A stretch of 64,000 nucleotides of DNA from Dysidea avara. Taxonomy: Eukaryota; Porifera; Demospongiae; Dictyoceratida; Dysideidae. The position numbers were made by a program, and so were the translations under genes. How positions within the stretch are numbered: the first letter of the stretch is position 1; every line of letters starts with the position of its first letter. Shown one piece after another: positions 58,721 to 64,000 of the stretch. The notes beneath the pieces were generated by a model. It did no database searches and was not told the origin of the DNA. It was given only the letters and a program-made list of their open reading frames with translations. Location: assembly GCF_963678975.1 (NCBI RefSeq), contig NC_089272.1, forward strand, positions 8,161,858 to 8,225,857. The letters are read 5' to 3'.

Positions 58721-59025
58721 CACAAAGTCTGACAGATTTTCTGTAGAGGCTACTGCCTTGCATGTGCTTTTAAAGTGTATGTTCCAGCATCTGAATCTTT
58801 GATCTCTAGGGAAAAGATTGTGTCCATATCTAAGAAAACTTGGACATTGTCTCCATCAATGGCCACACTATCCTTGTTGAATGAGTAGTTGACTGCTGTT
58901 CTAGGACAATCATAGTCAAAGTTCAGAAAGAAAGGATGTCCTCTGGTAACAACAGCTGAATCCTCCTCACCAGTACAGTCACTAGTTCCAATTATCCCTA
59001 GTACATACCGGTAGAGTAGCTTCAC
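58721..59025 (-). pseudogene. Second Ig-like first exon (right arm)
   Basis: Starts MKLLYRYVLGIIGTSDCTGE: relative to the left copy 15 bp (SGVIA) are deleted at the signal-peptide end. The Ig-like part is almost identical (DCPRT for DGPRT, IFSLE for IVSLE). It shares the TAG after ARQ with the left copy, then donor GTAAGG. Followed by the orphan linker exon at 58427. Confidence 0.6.
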
Positions 59026-59589
59026 ATTTTCAGTAACTTTTTATGTTCAGTTTGCTGCACACCTCAAATTGGCACTCTAGAACCACAGCAGTCAGTGAAC
59101 TTTCTCTTTGACAAGTCCAGGTATTATAGGCCATACTATATATGGTACAGGATGTGATGTAATCAGCACACATCTAATTGTAGCATAGAAGGATAATTCC
59201 ATATAAGATGGCAAGAATTAAAATTAACGTGTTTAAGTTTAGGCTGCGGCTGAATGCAGAGAAAGGTTCTGAATCAGATCCGTAGGCTTGGTTTTATTTA
59301 GTCTGTACAGGAGGCACCTACGTATATAGCTATACATTTTACTACCTACCCCTTGCTCCTTTAGCTATATATTATGGATTCTACCAAAGCAAGTCATAAA
59401 CAATATGCACTGTATAATCGCCTACTTTGGGTGCTGTGCCTGTATTACTCTGTGTTATACTCAGAGGAACTAGAATGCAGTTTTACATATATACGCAACT
59501 TAATTGTCATCATGCAAATACTTTACAACTCTATTAATGTGTCTAAACAGCATAATCACACTCTAAAATGTCACAATGAGTTAATCTAA
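59026..59589. other. Non-coding, mirror of 22297-22862
   Basis: No gene seen. Confidence 0.4.
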
Positions 59590-61833
59590 TTAGCACGTAT
59601 CTCTCCAATGACCTAACTCTAAGCTTGGTAGACTATCACAGCTTTGTTCTTCTTGTCCGGTCTCAAATGCTTTAGGGATGATGGTAGTAATGTCATCAGC
59701 ATTATCACAGATCACTTTAGACAGTGTAATGTTACTCAGTGTATTACACTGGCTTTTCAGTGAATACATTTTCATCTGGGTTTTCCCAATAGAATCAGTC
59801 TCCATTATGAATATTAGCAGATGTCTTTCCAATGATGCATGCAAATGTAGGAGCTAAATTAGACCCGATCATTCTTTCTTCAGCCAATCCTCCAGCAAAT
59901 AGATCAATGCCATTTCTAAATCTAGTGATACTATAAAGTCTTCTTAATCTCCCTTCAACACCTTGGCTGTGAAATCTCGATGGAATTTCATAAATGTTAT
60001 AACAGTATTCCTGAAAGCTCCTATAGGATGGTTGTCCATGCTCACGACCACGTTGTAAATTGCTAGATCTTGCCCAAGACATGTACTGGTGGGTGCAAAC
60101 AGTTGCTCGGTTAGTACCATGGTGAGAAATTCGTCAACTTCTTTTGACTTATCTTGCATGGGACCACATAATATAGGATCAGTCCCACCACTAATAAAAT
60201 ATTGCAAAGGGTTAAAGAAGGAATCACGTAATGAGAGTGCTCCAATGTCTAAAGGTTTATTATCCTTGTCAAGACGAGTGAACTCTGGTCTGATCTAAAT
60301 GCTGGTCTGGTCTGGTCTGATCTGAACTCTGGCCCAAACCTAAATGCTGCAGTAGCAAAAGAGTTTGGTATAGTGACATCAGTATTAGGAGAATAGCCAG
60401 GATAGGATCTAATAAATGTATTGTAGCCATCCTCTCCAAAAATTAGTGGAAGGAATTCCTTGTAGGTAATGATTTGTATCATGGCTCCAACAATTTTACG
60501 ACCTTCTTGATAAAGCCTCTCATCATCCCAGCAAGGATTGAGTTTAGCTATTTCTGTTACAATGACATTGTGTTGTCTTAGCCATATAGTGTGCATGACT
60601 GTTAGAGCAATGTTCTCATTAACCCTAACATCACCACCTACAAAATGTGGTACACCACTATCAGAAGTTTCACTATCAGCTTGAGATTACAATGGAAGGT
60701 TACCTTTCAAAGTACCAGTTACTCCACCCTGTTTAAACAGCAGACCAGGAAATAGTCGAAGTCTGTCAGCTACTTGCTGGGTGGATCCATAGACCATGGA
60801 ACCATCTAAAAAGTTTTTTATCTGATTGATCTGTTGTCTTGCCATGTCAAAATGTTTACTTTCACATGTTCCAACAGACCTAGTTAGAGGCAGGCACTCT
60901 CCTTTGTTTGGACCCCTTCTACCAAATACTGGATCTCGTGGTGAAACTTTAATGGGATAACATATCTGATTATATTATTCTATATCACAGATCTCCTCAC
61001 ACGTTTCAGTCTCAAATTCAGTAAACAAATCCAAATCGTGATCAATAAATTGGCCCCATGTCATGACAAGACAGCTAAGCACTGTGCTTTGCAAGGGTAA
61101 GTCTCTAATAACTGCAGCACTAACACTTCTTGCACTAGGCCATGGAGGGTCACCATTCACTTGCTGGTCATATCCCACAGGAAGAGAGATGCCATCTTCA
61201 TATTCAGCTGGTTGAAGACGTTTGAAGGCAGTATTGGCAGCTGCTCTATGTGGATATTCAACGTTATTGCATATTCCATCAATTGAGCGGAATTTGTCTG
61301 TTACTGAGCAATTGGGTGCCGCTGGAGTGTTCACACATTGGGCAAAGTCTAACAGTAAATCAACTCCTTCTTCTGGTATTTCATGGACATCTGCTGAGCC
61401 AAAAATGTCTGCCAAAATCAGTTCAAATGTTGTTCTGGCTGAGCTGTGTAATCTTGCCATTCTTCCTAGTTGGTGTAGCCTTCTTCTTATAATAAATGAA
61501 GAGGTAGCAGTACTCAAAGAAGGTCTGGAAAGTGTTTGAGTCTTCTTCATTTTGTCCATAGAAAAAATTCTTGATATGTGACCGAATTTGCGAAAAGGGG
61601 TCCTCCACATACCCGATTCTATGAACTCAGAAGTCCATAACTCAGTGCTCAAGAAGCACATTAACCTGAAACTTTCTCCATCCACTAAGCCATGTTGATG
61701 CTCACTTGTGACTACATTTTAGGTCAATAGCCTTTTCCAATCAGCAGTTATGAGTTGTCAAAGTTGATAAATTGGATGTGTGTGGAAGACCCTTTTTCGT
61801 AAATCCGGTCACATATTGCCATTCTTACACGAT
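59590..61833 (-). pseudogene. Animal haem peroxidase-like, right copy
   Basis: Same enzyme type as the left copy. It keeps MTWGQFIDHDLDL with the distal His (codon 61040-61038), the CYPIKV...DPVFG block, CLPLTRSVGTC, QQINQIKNFLDGSMVYGS and QRGREHGQPSYRSFQEYC. Lesions: a 237-bp MITE inserted at 61577, stop TAA just after CDIE near 60975, stop TAA near 60687, replacement of the proximal-His segment by a small tandem duplication of CTGGTCTGATCT-like units (60284-60340, reading FGPEF where the left copy has FGHSL), a deletion before QRGREHG near 60060, and a frameshift near 59820. The C-terminus LPSLELGHWRDTC ends at 59590. Upstream exons are at 62606-62641 and 63588-63903. Confidence 0.85.
61577..61813. 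mobile_element. 237-bp MITE, TGTGACC family, inside peroxidase exon
   Basis: TGTGACCGAATTTGCGAAAA and the complement of TTTTTCGTAAATCCGGTCACA flank it, with TA duplicated outside. The left arm at about 20350 has the uninterrupted site (GGCATATCAAG), so it inserted after the duplication. Confidence 0.9.
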
Positions 61834-62141
61834 CTATAGATGAGAATAATTAAGGCTCTAAATATCATTATTAAATCTTACAGTGTGCAGACACTTTACC
61901 GCACATACAGTACATTTATAATACTGCTACATTTATTAACTTCAAGATCTCTGTTCTTTACACTCCATGGCGTCCCCATTAACATGTAAAATAAGGTCAC
62001 ATCAGACCAAAATCTACTCACAATTTGAGATTTGAGAAACCCCTTTGTGTTAACTACCCATTAATACAAACTACTGGGGAGCTACTTCCCTATGTAGTTT
62101 AACACTAGCTCCCCATTAATACTGCTTAGTCCCTGCTGCAT

Positions 62142-62193
<52 letters not shown>

Positions 62194-62334
62194 GTACTGT
62201 ACAAACACACAAGCAGGCACTGACATACATATACCTGTACATGCACACAGGCAGACTATATCTACAGCCGTATTATTATCTGTTTGTCAGTATACTTACA
62301 CATACATATTATACGGAGCATATTTGTGACCGGG
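61834..62334. other. Intron-like region with (CA)n at 62139-62188
   Basis: Mirror of the left-arm intron. The CA tract is about 24 pure units, longer and purer than the left-arm tract at 19996-20044. Confidence 0.6.
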
Positions 62335-62574
62335 CCTGCAAAAATAGGGCATGTGGGCACATGCTTTTTGCCTACTTTTTCAAACTGTCATCACTCATAA
62401 CATTTTGTATCATTATGCTATGGCATTGCAATTTTGAGCATTTAGTAAGCATTTAATTGGCATCATGATGCAAGTTACAGAATGGAAATATACTTTTCCA
62501 GTGCTGAGATATGACCTGTAGAGTGATGGGGTGTAGTTTGTGCCCACATGCCCTGTTTCGCAGGCCCAGTCACA
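62335..62574. mobile_element. 240-bp MITE, TGTGACC family, right arm only
   Basis: TGTGACCGGGCCTGCAAAAA and the complement of TTTCGCAGGCCCAGTCACA are the ends. The left-arm counterpart (near 19886) has no element, so this is a private insertion next to the linker exon. Confidence 0.85.
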
Positions 62575-62605
62575 TTTTTACAGTTGCACAAGGAGTGTAC
62601 CATAC

Positions 62606-62641
62606 CTGTTCTAGGATCAACTTCAGTGTCTGAAGGAAGAA
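62606..62641 (-). pseudogene. 36-nt linker exon of peroxidase (right arm)
   Basis: ATTGCAG acceptor, LPSDTEVDPRT, donor GTATGG. Part of the right-arm peroxidase pseudogene. Confidence 0.6.
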
Positions 62642-62673
62642 CTGCAATACAAGTAGGCACATTAAATGATTAG

Positions 62674-63466
62674 CAGGGGCGTAGGGAGGGAGGGTTCCGG
62701 AACCCCCCTGTAAAATTTAGACTTCTGCAAACAGGATCCTAACACACCATTTAGTGTGGCAGGACAAAATGAGTGAGCAATATAGTGTAATGGCACAGCA
62801 CAACAATTGATAAAACTTAAATTCATCTCTCAGGGAAGGATTTACAGAGGTAACATGAGCCCTCTTCAAAACTTGTTAAAAAGATCGATATACTCTAATA
62901 GAGCAGTCAGGTATATACTCTAATAGAGCAGTCAGGTATACTCTAATAGAACATGCATTTAAATATCCATGTCCATATGAAGTTTTTCAGACATTCCAAC
63001 ATTAAATGCAAAATTTAGCATGACCTTATACTGCTATAGCTTTGGTGTGCAGTGTTTAAAGATATAGAGCTCCAGTAATTTATCACTTGTGTTATGCAAA
63101 ATGAATTCATGCTATGCATATTTGTATAGTTACATTGTTTTGATTGTCATTTGTATCAGTGGATTCATGGCTCCTATACCACAGTGAGATATAACCATCA
63201 CTTACAGATTACTATATGTGTCTCTATGTGTTATGCTGTCTGTTTCCACTAGGTGACTTTATCTAGTACTACCTTCATCCCAGGGGCACTTAATGCATCA
63301 TAATTAATGTACTTTTTGCATAAAATATAGCAATTTGCTGAGTTTTGATTTATTAAAATATTGAAAGTCTCTCAGCGGCTGGGGGCTGTGCCCCCAGACC
63401 CCTGCTTCCAGTAACTCAATGCTGGTGCTGGAACCCCCCTTCAAAAAAATCCTGGCTATGCCCCTG
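62674..63466. mobile_element. 793-bp nonautonomous element, 5-bp target duplication
   Basis: Ends CAGGGGCGTAG and CTATGCCCCTG; ATTAG flanks both sides (62669-62673 and 63467-63471), and the left arm shows the empty site with a single ATTAG. It carries three tandem copies of the CTCTAATAGAGCAGTCAGG motif (62890-62955) and GGGGGCTGTGCCCCCAGACC near the right end. It belongs with the element at 17464 by end and target length. Confidence 0.9.
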
Positions 63467-63587
63467 ATTAGACATATAGTCACCTATACATATCATTGTT
63501 CTGTACAGTGATTAACTTGTAGAAAGAATGTGTGTAACATTATAATGCATATACACTTAGGTATACATGGAACATGGAGCCCTCACC

Positions 63588-63903
63588 ACAAAACCTGACA
63601 GATTTTCTGTAGCCCTTTCTGCCTTGCACCCCTAAAAGTGTATGTTCCAGCATCTGAATGTTTGATGTTTAGGAAAAAGATCCTATCCATATCTAAGAAA
63701 ACTTGGACTTTGTCTCCATCAATGGCCACACCATCCTTGCTGAATGTGTAGCTGACTGCTGTTCTAGGACCATCATAGTCGAAGTTCAGAAAGAAAGGAT
63801 GTCCTTTAGTAGCAACAGATGAATCCTCCTCACCAGTATAGTCATTAGTTGCCATTGTACCACTGCCAAATATCCCTAGTATAAACCAGTGGAGTATCTT
63901 CAT
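63588..63903 (-). pseudogene. Ig-like first exon of right-arm peroxidase
   Basis: MKILHWFILGIFGSGTMATN is a signal peptide. The Ig-like segment follows: KGHPFFLNFDYDGPRTAVSY, FSKDGVAIDGDKVQVFLDMD, HSDAGTYTF. The frame then differs from the left remnant: an extra base in TTTTAGGGG (near 63632) shifts GTYTLEVQGRKG into GTYTFRGARQKG, so the join to the linker exon is out of frame. Donor GTGAGG follows at 63587. The start is the only signal-peptide-like Met; the 5' leader is shared with 22863 and 59025. The canonical Ig cysteines are absent. Confidence 0.65.
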
Positions 63904-64000
63904 TATACTTCATATGTATCTTTGGTAACTCTTTAAATTTGTTTGTTGCACACTTCAAGTTGGCACTTCTTTTTTACTAGAACCACAGCAGCCCTCTTTG

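Larger units (their letters stand above)
52390..63670. repeat. Right arm of large inverted duplication
   Basis: Reverse complement of about 19555-29480. It is about 1.35 kb longer; three private insertions (61577-61813, 62335-62574, 62674-63466) add about 1.27 kb. It continues past the left-arm boundary into the complete Ig exon (63588-63903), which the left arm lacks. Confidence 0.9.

Overview
The window is animal nuclear DNA: AT-rich, gene-poor and full of introns, microsatellites, foldback elements and non-LTR retrotransposon pieces. The genes recognised are metazoan in type: an Ig-like plus animal haem peroxidase, a rhodopsin-like GPCR and a Fringe-type glycosyltransferase exon. A sponge or other early-branching animal would fit the very short introns, dense MITEs and divergent GPCR. 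That is inference; nothing here fixes the species.

Layout. 1-14.8 kb is a repeat landscape: three foldback or TIR elements (1081-1891, 6276-8327, 9712-9986), tandem duplications, a (TCAG)n tract and a cluster of exon-like CAG|GTCAGT sites at 3.6-5.2 kb. 14.8-16.2 kb holds a decayed piggyBac-like relic and the first exon of a Fringe-like gene, both on the minus strand. 17.1-18.1 kb is a LINE 3' end split by a DNA element with a 5-bp target duplication.

The central structure is a large inverted segmental duplication. The left arm (about 19.56-29.48 kb) and right arm (about 52.39-63.67 kb) carry the same block in opposite orientation: Ig exon and linker exon, peroxidase body, a second copy of Ig and linker exons, a 175-bp MITE, a single-exon GPCR, a tRNA-like relic, two exons of an unrecognised gene, and more MITEs. 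Both peroxidase copies are pseudogenes with different lesions. The GPCR is intact on the left and has two stops on the right; the two-exon gene is stopped on the left and open on the right. Three insertions found only in the right arm explain most of the length difference.

The roughly 23-kb spacer between the arms is almost wholly mobile and satellite DNA. It holds a TIR transposon with a DDE-like 950-codon reading frame (29.95-34.45 kb), two arrays of a 31-bp satellite (35.7-37.96 and 44.76-48.2 kb) with shared downstream flanks, a MULE-like element with long TIRs and a 9-bp target duplication, a 200-N assembly gap preceded by a perfect hairpin, three non-LTR reverse transcriptase fragments and a hAT-like element with an 8-bp target duplication. 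Because a gap lies between the arms, an assembly origin of the inverted layout (for example misplaced haplotypes) has to be considered.
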